In this document: in pieces, positions 36,325 to 46,136 of the stretch
Numbering within the stretch: the stretch's first letter is position 1
Layout: each line of letters starts with the position of its first letter
Source of the DNA: Ministeria vibrans ATCC 50519
Taxonomy: Eukaryota; Opisthokonta; Filasterea
Length of the DNA stretch: 64,000 nt
Direction: 5' to 3'
NCBI GenBank assembly: GCA_943704425.1
Contig: CALSCP010000216.1
Coordinates: 69,033 to 133,032 of the forward strand
Made by a program: the position numbers and the translations under genes
Notes under the pieces: model-generated
What the model saw: only the letters and a program-made list of their open reading frames with translations
What the model was told of the DNA's origin: nothing
The model's database searches: none

Positions 36325-38537
36325 ATGGCATGTCCTTACTGCAACTCTGATGTGAGCGGTCTTGTACAGCAAGTCAAGGAACGCGACCGGCGCATTCGGG
36401 TGCTGGAGGCGCAGCTTGCATCGGCCAAAGGAGAGCGAGACGAGAGTCGACGACAATTTAGCGCGCTTCACACGCAGCTTGCTGCGGCCCCGGGCGTCAG
36501 CGAGCTCAATCGAATCAATCAGAGTGTCCGTCATATTGATCTGGAGTCAGTTGCGCGGGAACGTGAGCAGCGGAGGAGCGAATTTGAAACGGCTCGACTG
36601 GCGGCAATTGAGGCGTCGCGCCTCGCGACACTCGCACAGGAGCGACTTCAGCAGCTGTCCACACCGTACGAGAAACACCCGTGTTTAACTAGACACAAGC
36701 TTTGCTTGGTGGCGCGCGCGCGTCATATTGTTTTGGGAGAGAAAGAAAGGATTTCACACTTGCATACTTGTGTTTGTTTGTGTAGTGAACGATCAGTGTT
36801 GGTTGCTCGCGAAATTCACTTTGACCAAACGCGACCGGGTTCCTTTGAAGTACCAACCGACCACTATCGTGACCGTCCAGGCGTCGCGCGCGTTGTGACT
36901 CGCCCCATAAGCGGATCTCGCGTCAGCTCGACAGGCGGCCAGTCTCCCTCGCCACGGCCCAACGTCAACCCTGGCGGAAGCAGCTGTGTCGAGGATATTG
37001 TTGACGACGCCGACAAAGATACTGATCATGAAGAACTTCCTCCTACCATTGCGCCCCGGACGAGCAAGTCTGTATCCGTCTCGCACGAGTCAAACGTCTA
37101 CGTGAGCGCGTCTGATTTAGTCGAGCCCGCTCGCAACCCTTGGCCAGTGCCGACCCCCAGCGCTAGTGCAGTTCCAGCGCCAGCTGTGACGCGTCCAACA
37201 TCAACATCAACGTCAACGTCAACGTCAACGTCATCAACGCCGGCGCCGGGCGGAAAAAGTGAAAGTTCATTTTTTGCACCCTCGTCGTCGGATTATTCGA
37301 GGTCGACGAGTAACATGGTCGAGAACGAGTACTGCGAGATACTTGACGATGACCCGCGAACCGAGTCAAACAATGAGGTGCCCAGCGAAAGGCATTTTTC
37401 ACAGGCCGGCATTTATGGCGATCTTCCACTGTTTTTGGGCGAGGTGGAGGCAAATCAATTGCTTGTTGACGACGCAAACATCGCAACCATTGGTAGCGGC
37501 AGCATGAGCTCGGTCATGCGCGGTCGCTTGCAGTTGCGACGTGACGGACGCACGAGTGTACCGGTGGCGGTAAAACGTTTGCTGCCCGACGCGCGCGGTC
37601 GCTTTCGTGAGGAGCAAAAGTACGCCTTCAAGAAGGAAGTTGAGCACTTGTTGCAGCTGCGGCATCCTCATATTGTACAAATGCTGGCTCATGTGCAGAA
37701 GGGCACTAACCCGGCCGATTGGGCGATTGTTCTCGAACTGGCTGGCTGCTCCTTGGACAAGTTTCTCCGCCAGAACCCTCGATTTCTCGAACCCGATCGT
37801 GTCACTGCCGCACTCCAGATTGTAGATGCCTGTCAATTTCTGTCCAAGCAAAATGTCTTTCATCGAGACGTAAGTACGAAAAATGAGGATAAGAGTCCAC
37901 TCACACAATATAATAATTATTATTAATTATTATTATTATATTTTTGTCAAACTTTTAATGTTTTTCTCATGAATATTGCGTTTCATTTGACAGTTGGCAG
38001 CTCGAAACTGTCTTGTGTTCTTGGACAGAGACACCGACTACTTGGTCATGAAGTTATCGGATTTTGGAATGAGTCGCAAAGCAAACATAGATGCAGGGGA
38101 AGAGGTACAAAAATAGAATAAGATAATAATTAATAATAATATTTTTTCCGCAAAGATGTAAAAAGGATAATAATAATAATAATAATAATAATTATTATTA
38201 ATTGTACTATTTTTAGCCAATATATGAGCAAACCAACTTTACAACCCTTCCGGCGCAAAGTGCTCCTGAGACGTGGAACGACGCGATAACCACAAGCGCA
38301 TCGGACGTGTATCAATTTGGCTACTTACTCTGGGAGATTGTTTCTTCCTCTCCGCTCGGTTGGACGTGCCCATATTTTGAGACGCTTACTCGCGTTGGGT
38401 CGCTTCCGCGTCTACCAGGTGCTCATGCGCAGCTTCTTCTTCTCATGGACAAATGTGTGGATGAAAATCCTGCCAAACGTCCTTCGTTTGCCACGGTCGC
38501 GCAAAGACTCCACAACGTTTCACGTTCATTTCAATAA
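36325..38537 (+). CDS. Cytosolic protein tyrosine kinase with N-terminal coiled coil
   Basis: Exons: 36325-36665, 36786-37869, 37994-38104, 38217-38537, giving 618 residues. The N-terminus has a CxxC (MACPYCNSDVSGL) and a charged coiled coil (about 10-110, RIRVLEAQLASAKGERDE). A Ser/Thr/Pro-rich linker follows, with Tyr motifs such as ENEYCEIL. The kinase domain runs from about 340 to the end: Gly loop IGSGSMSSVMRG, VAVKRL lysine, helix C Glu in FKKEVEHLLQLRHPHIV, catalytic loop HRDLAARNCLV (split by intron 2), DFGMSRK, SAPETWND, SDVYQFGYLLWEIV. HRDLAARN is the classic tyrosine-kinase loop, and all catalytic residues are present. No signal peptide, SH2 or SH3 was recognised, so it does not match a named family. 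Intron 1 (120 nt) is open and in frame, so its retention would insert 40 residues. Confidence 0.85.
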
Positions 38538-38717
38538 TTGATAGAAGAAGATTAGAAGAAGAAGAAGAAGAAGAAGAAGTATACAACTCATTTATAAATA
38601 AAAGAAGAATGAGAATTATTACTCAAGCTTCATTTATTATATTTTTATTAATAATTATTATTATTATCATTTCTACGAATACTGATTATTATTATTAATT
38701 TTTGTTTCGCTCTCTTG

Positions 38718-39950
38718 ATGCCAAGAAAACGAAAGCCGAAACAGTACCTGCCACGACGAGGGCCACCTACTGGCGATGGGTTGTCTGCAGATGCAGTGTC
38801 TCTCACGGCTGGTCCTCTCGGGGATCTTCCGGGATTCTATTTCGATTCGCTTCGTCAAAAGTACTTCAAAGGCACTGCTCCACCAAGCGCATCTCCAACA
38901 TGCTCGACGACACCCCGGCTGCCCTCGTCGCACACCACTCACTGTTCGCTCTACGGTGCGCTCTATGGACGCGAACTGGCGCGTGCGACGCACCAGTCGC
39001 TCCAGCGCGCAACCCTGCGGCGTTCGCTGCACGCCACCGCGCCAGTGCGGCAGCTGGACTCGCTGTCCGTCATTGTCGATGCTGACCGGTCGAGGCACGG
39101 CAACCCCGCCGTGTTTGTCGCCAACCGCTACGGCCAAGTGTTCGAGCTCACCTCCGAGAAGGAGCGTGCGATTGCTTTGCCGCCAACCACGTCCCTTCTG
39201 AAAGCATTGCGTTGCGACGCGAAAGGCCACACCCTCGCCGTCGCATTCTCAGACCATGTCACTGTGACTGACGTGTCCTGCGAGCCTGCCACGTTGCTGT
39301 GTAGAATGACCTTTAGTGTGGGTGAGCTCGATGCGGTGGCTGTGCAGTCAACGCTTGGAATGCCTCGTCACTTCGCCGTCGCCAAGCGTGATCAACTCGT
39401 CCTTTTTGACTATGCCCGCGGCCAAACTTTGAATGTACCCGCCGCCAAGTTGACAACGGCCGTAGAGTTTTTCGGTGACTCCGAAACTGTCGTGTGCGGC
39501 TCGATGCGAGGCAAAGTGGGCATGTTCGATTTGCGCGACGCGGACACCCGCCGTCGTGCGTCTGTGTCGCTAGTCGCTGCTGCTGCCTCTGTCTCTTCCC
39601 TTGTCCCGTTTGATGATACACATCGCCTTGTTGTGTCATCTGTTGACGGGCATGTGACGGTGCGTGACCTGCGCATGCCCGATGCAATCGTGACACACTG
39701 CTTAGGCGCCTCGTGTGGCGGCATGCGTGTTCGTCTGACTGCAAACGAATTGCTACTGACAATCGGTTCGCACCATGGGCGAGTGTACTCGTGGGACATT
39801 TCGCACGCTGGCGAGCGCATCATGCCCTTGCTCGACTGCCATGTAGGCGCCCCAGATGAGCCAGTCATCGCGGCTTGGCCCTCGCTTGAGCCGCGATGCC
39901 TCACTGCCACCGTCACCCAGCGACGCGCTCGCCTCCTTCGACCATTCTAA
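38718..39950 (+). CDS. DCAF4: DCAF4-like WD40 protein (CUL4-DDB1 substrate receptor)
   Basis: Single-exon gene of 410 residues. After a basic start (MPRKRKPKQYLPRR) comes DLPGFYFDSLRQKYFKG, the diagnostic N-terminal block of DCAF4/WDR21. WD-type repeats follow through the rest (VFVANRYGQVFELT, VVCGSMRGKVGMFDLRD, LVVSSVDGHVTVRDLRMPDA, LLTIGSHHGRVYSWDISHAG). VRDLRM is a candidate WDxR-like DDB1 contact. In animals DCAF4 is a CRL4 substrate receptor; the substrate here is unknown. It lies 180 bp downstream of the tyrosine kinase on the same strand, and the two start independently. Confidence 0.75.
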   Translation: MPRKRKPKQYLPRRGPPTGDGLSADAVSLTAGPLGDLPGFYFDSLRQKYFKGTAPPSASPTCSTTPRLPSSHTTHCSLYGALYGRELARATHQSLQRATLRRSLHATAPVRQLDSLSVIVDADRSRHGNPAVFVANRYGQVFELTSEKERAIALPPTTSLLKALRCDAKGHTLAVAFSDHVTVTDVSCEPATLLCRMTFSVGELDAVAVQSTLGMPRHFAVAKRDQLVLFDYARGQTLNVPAAKLTTAVEFFGDSETVVCGSMRGKVGMFDLRDADTRRRASVSLVAAAASVSSLVPFDDTHRLVVSSVDGHVTVRDLRMPDAIVTHCLGASCGGMRVRLTANELLLTIGSHHGRVYSWDISHAGERIMPLLDCHVGAPDEPVIAAWPSLEPRCLTATVTQRRARLLRPF

Positions 39951-40265
39951 CACTTTCTCCCTCCACCAAATGTTTAATAATTTTGTATTACAATAAATTA
40001 TGTGAATTATGTGTAAGATGTAGTAAATATTTTTATTTTTATTAAAATAATAATTATAATTAAATTATCATCATCATAATAATAATTTATTATTATTATT
40101 TTTATATAATAATAATAATTTATTATTATTTTATATAATAATAATAATTATTATTATTATTATTAGTCTTGTTGTAGCATTGAGTACAGCTCTAGATTCT
40201 CTATTAATTTGAAAATTTCATTCAAAAATAATTAATAATAAATATTTATTTTGTTGCATGGCTAC
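39951..40265. other. Convergent intergenic region of AT-rich trinucleotide repeats
   Basis: 315 bp between two converging stop codons, so it holds both 3'UTRs. Bases about 40020-40165 are degenerate ATT/AAT repeats containing inverted copies that could fold. The second copy of a 23-base motif is at 40178-40200. No gene was seen. Confidence 0.6.
40178..40200. repeat. 23-base motif, copy 2
   Basis: Same orientation as the copy at 6688-6710 and identical except for position 17 (A here, C there). It lies in the convergent 3' region of DCAF4 and the glycine-rich PH protein. Confidence 0.7.
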
Positions 40266-43200
40266 TTAGACACTAAAAAGTAGCAACCCCGCCTGCTCTT
40301 GCTCCTTTCGTGCACCATCCAACGTCGCCTGACGCTCGGCTGGAGAGGCAAACTCGCGCGCAACAACACGCGGGAGATGCATGTGAGGGGCGGGAGAGGG
40401 ACGCAGGGCAAGGTACTCGGCACGACTCAGGACGACATGTGACGCCGGCCAGGCATACATCGTGTTGTTCAGCGGCACTGACTGCCCACACAGAGACGAC
40501 ACCGTCGCGTCACTGCTACTAGATGCCGCCGGACTTGACCCCCCGGCCGTCGGGCCAGACGGCAAGCCCACAAGCGCGCGCTGCGTGCGTAACATTTCAA
40601 AGTGCTGCTCGGGCGACACGCCCGCCTTCTTCTTAGCCGCCTTCTCTTCTGACGCCCGCTTTCCCACGCGATCTCTTAAAGCCTTAAAATCTTCCGTGTG
40701 TTTAAACGCTAGCTGGCGCAACAGCACGTCAACCTTGCAAAAAAAAATCAGAAGAAGAAAAAAAATAGAATAAAATGATTCACCTGCTCCAGTGTGACAG
40801 AATTGATAAGAGCGCCGCGTCGCTTGGGCGAGACCATGTCCCAGCCGGAAGAGAGACGCTTGGAGATGCACACTAGCTGCACAGCCATGGCCACGAGCAG
40901 CGATCGCTTGACACACTCGGGTGGCAAGCCCGTCTGCGCGTCCGCGCCGTACCACTGGTTGCAAAACGCCCCCAAACGTACCAACCCTTCTTCCATCAGA
41001 CGACGCTTCGACCACACACCCGTCCACTTGACCTCCGTCAACATTCCACTGGTACTACTGCTGGCACTCGCTGTCAGACTGTCTTCGGTGGGCGCAGGGG
41101 ACGCGGAATTCGTCTCATCGGCGACAGGGGTGGTGGTGCGCGTGACGTTTGTGCTACTGGCTGTCGACTCTACCAAGGGCTCGTCGGCCCTGGACGGGCC
41201 CAAGTCCTTGCCGTCGGCTTCCGCACCAGCACTCGCAGAGGTGCTACCGCCACTGCTACCATCGCCAGCAATACTCGTGCCGGCCACAATGCCCGTGGTG
41301 ACACGATAACTTGACTGTTCGTCGAGCAAGTCGGAGACGATTGCGAGTGCAAGGGCAGATCCGACGCGCTTCTGCTCGGCATCCGTCGGCTGGTTCGGCA
41401 GCACCTTGGCAAAAATATGAAGTTTTTTTGCAAACGACACTGTCTTGAGCAAGTGAAAGAGGTTGGAGAGACCCAGGATGAAGGCGGGCGAGTGCACAAC
41501 GGCCTCTGGTACCTCGTGCACAACCACCGAGGGATGATCGTGGTCGAGAGACCGTCGCACCTCGATAGTGCCCAGGTCCCAGTCGCTGCGCATGATGCCG
41601 CCCACCTTGGACGGGTGGAAGTGGTACACAATGACAACGCGCAGAGCGGGAAAGTGCTGCTCATAATGCTCCGCGATTTGACGCGCATACCGCACGAGAT
41701 CCTCTTCCTTGGGCTTGCCAAAGAACATATAAGCCTCACGCACGCGAATCTCGTCAATCACTTCACCACAGACCGGATCGCTCGTTTGACGATGCGCAGA
41801 AGGAGTCGCGCTGCCGTCGCCCACACTGCGCAACACTTCCACCGAGGGCCGTACGACGACCGACGAAGAGCCCTTTCGAGCAGCCGAGACCGTCTCTGTG
41901 GCGGCGACAGGAGCAGCCTTGAGCCACTGACCAGTGTTGCGAGGCATGTCACCCGAGACAACACCGCCACGCTCGCGAGAAGACGCAACGGGACCCGCTG
42001 CTCCACGCTCAAGCATGGTCGTCGACCCCATACCACGATCGCCGTGAACCGAAAACGACCGGGAGTCATCGCCCACGGCATCGTCAATCATGTCCTCGAT
42101 ACGTTGCGGTGCAGCCGCTCGCTCTCCAATCAGCTGAAGTGTTTCGACCCAAAGGGCGAGCGACGCCGGCGAGAGCGCTTCAAATGTACATAGCATGTCG
42201 GGAGTGCGCACCAGAAACGATAGCGTCTCGGCCTCGGTCGGCGTCGAGCCGGCGGCAGCGGTCACTTCGGAGACACGATCCACGGCAAAATGTGTCAGTG
42301 GAATGATGCGTTTAGCGGTGGCGTCCTCCTTGGCATTTGCAAACACAGTCAGGGAAGTGGGCTTCAGGACACACCATCGCCGTCGACTACGACGCAACAG
42401 AGTGTCGCGCGACACAAGCCACCCGCGCAATTCGTCGCCGACCGCAACGGTCTCGTCGACTGCATCGTGGGCCGACGATGGGCTCTCATGTCCTGCCATA
42501 CCCTCCACTGATGATTCTCCGGGCACCGCAACGTTTCTTTTTCTGTCGTCTTTGCGGTTGCCGTCTTCGTTGTTGTTGTCGTCGTCGTCGTCGTCGTCGT
42601 CGTCGTGCTGCAGCGCGCACAATTCTTGCATCCACTCGTCGGCGCTGTGTGCAATGGTTGCTGTTGAGTCAGCGGACGATTGTGTGCTCAAGTCGGCGTT
42701 GGCCTTGACACAAGCATCGCTCATCCAAAAGGTGTAAGAACGCTCTGCCGAACTAGCTGGTACAAAGTGAAACTTTGCAAGGTCCAAGTCACCAGGCTTC
42801 TCGCCACGCCCCACATGGAATTTCCCACCTGCCAACCAGATCATTCCTTGGGGTGCACTATCCTTGGCCGTCTTGTACCAACAGAGTGTTGCGGTATCGG
42901 GACGCAGCGCCCAAAAGCGCAGACGATACGACGTGTTGAAATGCCCGCGCTTCTCGAGCCAGCCTTTGACCAGGGCCGGTTCGCTCGCAGCCATGGCAAC
43001 GGGCCCTTTGAGGGCGGCAGCCGCCACCTCCGATGCGGTCGACGATGCAGAGCGGTGACGTGAAAAGGACCGATGCCACGTCGTCGGCGACAACAAGCTG
43101 CGAGAAGAGCCAGCGCCCACAGAGGATGATGCTGAGGACGTGCCAGTCTCATGAGGACGATAAAGTGGTTGTGAGTGTTGTTGTGATTGTTGCCCCGTTT

Positions 43201-45865
43201 GTTGTTGTGGTTGATGTTGTTTTTCGGCGGCAAGTGCGGCGACGGCCACGTCTGCCATCGACTTGGCCTGTTCACCCAGCACCGAGGCGGAATGGTCGAT
43301 GTTTTTGAGGAAAGACTTGACAGAGTCGTGAACCAGAGGATCACTAGTGCGAGAATGGGGAATGGCGTCCGCACGCAGACCCTCGTCGGAGCCATCGCCC
43401 GGCAAAATAGCGGAGGTGTCGCCAGGCATGAGTAGACGCGCCATGTCGACACTCTGCAAGGAGCCAAGAATGTAAAAGTGAATGCCAAAGTCACGCACAC
43501 CAGCAAGCATGTCGCCCACGTCCACGTCGTCCATAGCCACCCTGGCCAAGCGCTCATTGTGCAAACGGCGAGTGTTGAGAATGACAATGGTTCGTCCAGC
43601 AAAGTCATCAAGCAGCTGTTCCGCGCGCAACGGTAGTCCACCGTACATGTCCACGTTCCACACGCGCGCCACCGTGCCAAGAAGGGCCGCCAGGTGACGC
43701 CAAGCACGCACCTCGGCGCCACACGTTCGGTTGTTGACGCACAAGAGGAACTCGGCCGTGCCGCCGCGGCGACTGCTGCTGCCTGTGTACGCGTCGGAAA
43801 GGAGAAAATCAAAGGGGCGCTCTTGGATCGTCTTGACAGGAGCTGTGTGTGGCGTGGGCAGAGTCGCGGACCAGGGCGCACCAATGTCGACGGCTAATCT
43901 CAAGTGAGCGCGTGACCAAGGCAATGCCTCAGGGCCAAAAGCGACGGTGGCGCTCACAGCGTGTGAGTCACCTGGTGCGAGCTGAGGAATTTCAAAGCTG
44001 AGACAATGTGAGTGGGCCAAGTTGCCTTTAGCGTCGCGAAACTGTACATCGGCTGTGGTCAACTCGGCTGGACTGACGCGTATCGCGTCGTCGTAGGGAG
44101 TAGTGTCCTTGAGGTCGTCGTCGTCGTCGTCGTCGTCGTCGTTGTCATTGTTGTCATTGTCGTCGTCGTCGTCATCATCGTCGCCAGTCACCGATGTTGT
44201 TTTGCCTACATCCTTATCGGTGAGAGGAATGCTCGCGTCGCTTGTCGGTGATTGAAGGGTAGAGTGAGCATGGACGGGTGAACGACGGAAGCCGTGGAGG
44301 TAGAGGCGCAGAACAAGGCGACGGCGCGACGACGAGTGGACACCCAACGGCTGAGAGCCAATGTTGCGCACGGAAAAGCAAAGGGGCGCTTCCTGTCCGG
44401 CCTCGGATGCACACGATGGGCCCACGACAATGGACGCCTGTACGGGAAATTGCACGATAAAGGGCGTCTGCTGTGCCGCCACACGGTCAAATTGGTGGTT
44501 GACTCGCGCGACAATGGCGCGGTGCTCGAGAACACCCGCCGCCATGAGCGCATTGCCAAAGGTGGGACGCAAAATGTCCTTGACGGTCCACACGAGAGGT
44601 GCAGGAAGCGGGGAGTGCTCGCCAACAGAGAGAAAGCCCGGCAAAAAGACACGATCGGCAACCCAGTCGAAATGGGCCCAACGATTGGAGGCGAGTGCGC
44701 AATAAATAGTGCCCGTGTCGCGACGCACCGGCGTGGGCATAGCACCGGTGTTAACCAGGTCGTACGTGAGCGCCATTTTTGAGCCGGGCTCGATGACACC
44801 AAAGTCAAATTGAGGTGTGAGCACGACCGAGTCTGCGTTGATGGCGAGGTCGTAGCGCTGGGGGTAGTCTTGGATTCCGTCGGCGTGAGCCACGCGTAGA
44901 ATGTAAGCGCCCGGTGGACCAGGTGGACCAAGTACGCCGGCACTGGCACTACGGCCTGGCGGGCCATCGGGGCCGCGCGAGCCACCAGGCTGGAGTGTTT
45001 CGCGGTTGAATCGATTCCCCGACGAGTCCAGAAGACGCTCTGTGAACTGCATGGGTGCACCACCTGCGCCACCAAAACCGCCACGGCCAGGTGTACCAGC
45101 ACCACCAGGACGCCCTCCGGTACCACCGTCGACGTGAGGCTTGGCTGTGGACAGCAGCATGAGCAGGTCCATGTCGGCTTCGTCGACTCGCACCACGACG
45201 GCGCCCCCTCGACCGCCCGCACCTCCATTTCCGCCCGCGCCAGCCGCTCCGCCAGCACCGCCGGGCGTACCGTTGCGCCCGGGCGTTAATTTCGTGGCGT
45301 TTGTTCCAGGGCAGCCATCACTGCCATCGCCGCCTTTTCCGCCATGTCTAGAGGGAAGAAATTAAGAGTGAGAGAGAGAGAGAGAGTGAATAAACGAAAA
45401 ACACATGTTGTTGTTGTAAGGGAATGTACCCGGCATCGCCGCCACGCCCGCCGGCGGACGCTAGGCTGATTGACGCGTAAGGATCGTCGAGTTTGAAGTC
45501 ATGGTGGACGGGGGCGCGCGGACGGCCGCTGTTGCGCGCGGGCTCGAGGACGCCGCCGACGACCACCTTGTCGCCGTCGACAGCCAGCGTCAGCAGGATG
45601 TCGCCGCCGTCAGCACCCCGGGCGCCATCAGTGCCGGCCTCGGCATTGCCGCCGTGGCCGCTCGGGTACGTACCGCGAGCTCCATTGACACCCTGTGTGG
45701 AGAAGGGCCGTGAGTTGCAACGAGCAGCGCAGACGACACGCTCGACCATACCATTCGCCCATTGGCTCCGTTGGCACCAGAGTTCTCCAGATGAAGGGCC
45801 GAGCCCGCAGCAAACACGGTCGCGGCAGTGTTGAGACTGGCGGGTGGCGGTGCTGGAGCTGCCAT
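40266..45865 (-). CDS. Glycine-rich collagen-like protein with two PH domains, function unknown
   Basis: Exons (minus): 45865-45752, 45692-45430, 45347-40784, 40733-40266, giving 1,802 residues. No signal peptide. The first 190 residues or so are collagen-like or Gly-rich (GGRGGDAGHGGKGGDG, GGAGGAAGAGGNGGAGGRGG, LGPPGPPGAY), interleaved with beta-strand-like segments. A region of transport-independent beta-sandwich look follows (FDFGVIEPGSKMALTYDLVN). An Asp/Asn run is near 525 (bases 44118-44180). PH1 is near 918-1035 (VKGWLEKRGHFNTSYRLRFW) and PH2 near 1090-1200 (LRGWLVSRDTLLRRSRRRWC); each ends with a helix carrying Trp (EWMQELCAL, LALWVETLQLI). A conserved-looking region follows (AEHYEQHFPALRVVIVYHFH). 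PH domains suggest a phosphoinositide-binding cytosolic scaffold. Similar Gly-rich heads occur in uncharacterised protist and fungal proteins, from memory. The specific function cannot be stated. Confidence 0.75.
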
Positions 45866-46136
45866 TTCAGCCGAGAAAAACCAAAAAAGTGAAAGTAGAG
45901 TAAATAACTTACAAGAAAGGTAATAGTTATTATTATTATTATCAGTATTATTTTATTTATTCTATGAAGTTTGAATCGTTAGAAATTATTTACGAAGAAT
46001 TCAAAGATAATGAAGAAAAAGATCACGAACCTGCGGTTATATAAACTTATATTCAACTACACATATGATATCGTCGAGATGCGTTTATAGAACTTGATCT
46101 CACTCAAGAAGGAAGGAAGGAAAAAATCTCAGGCAG

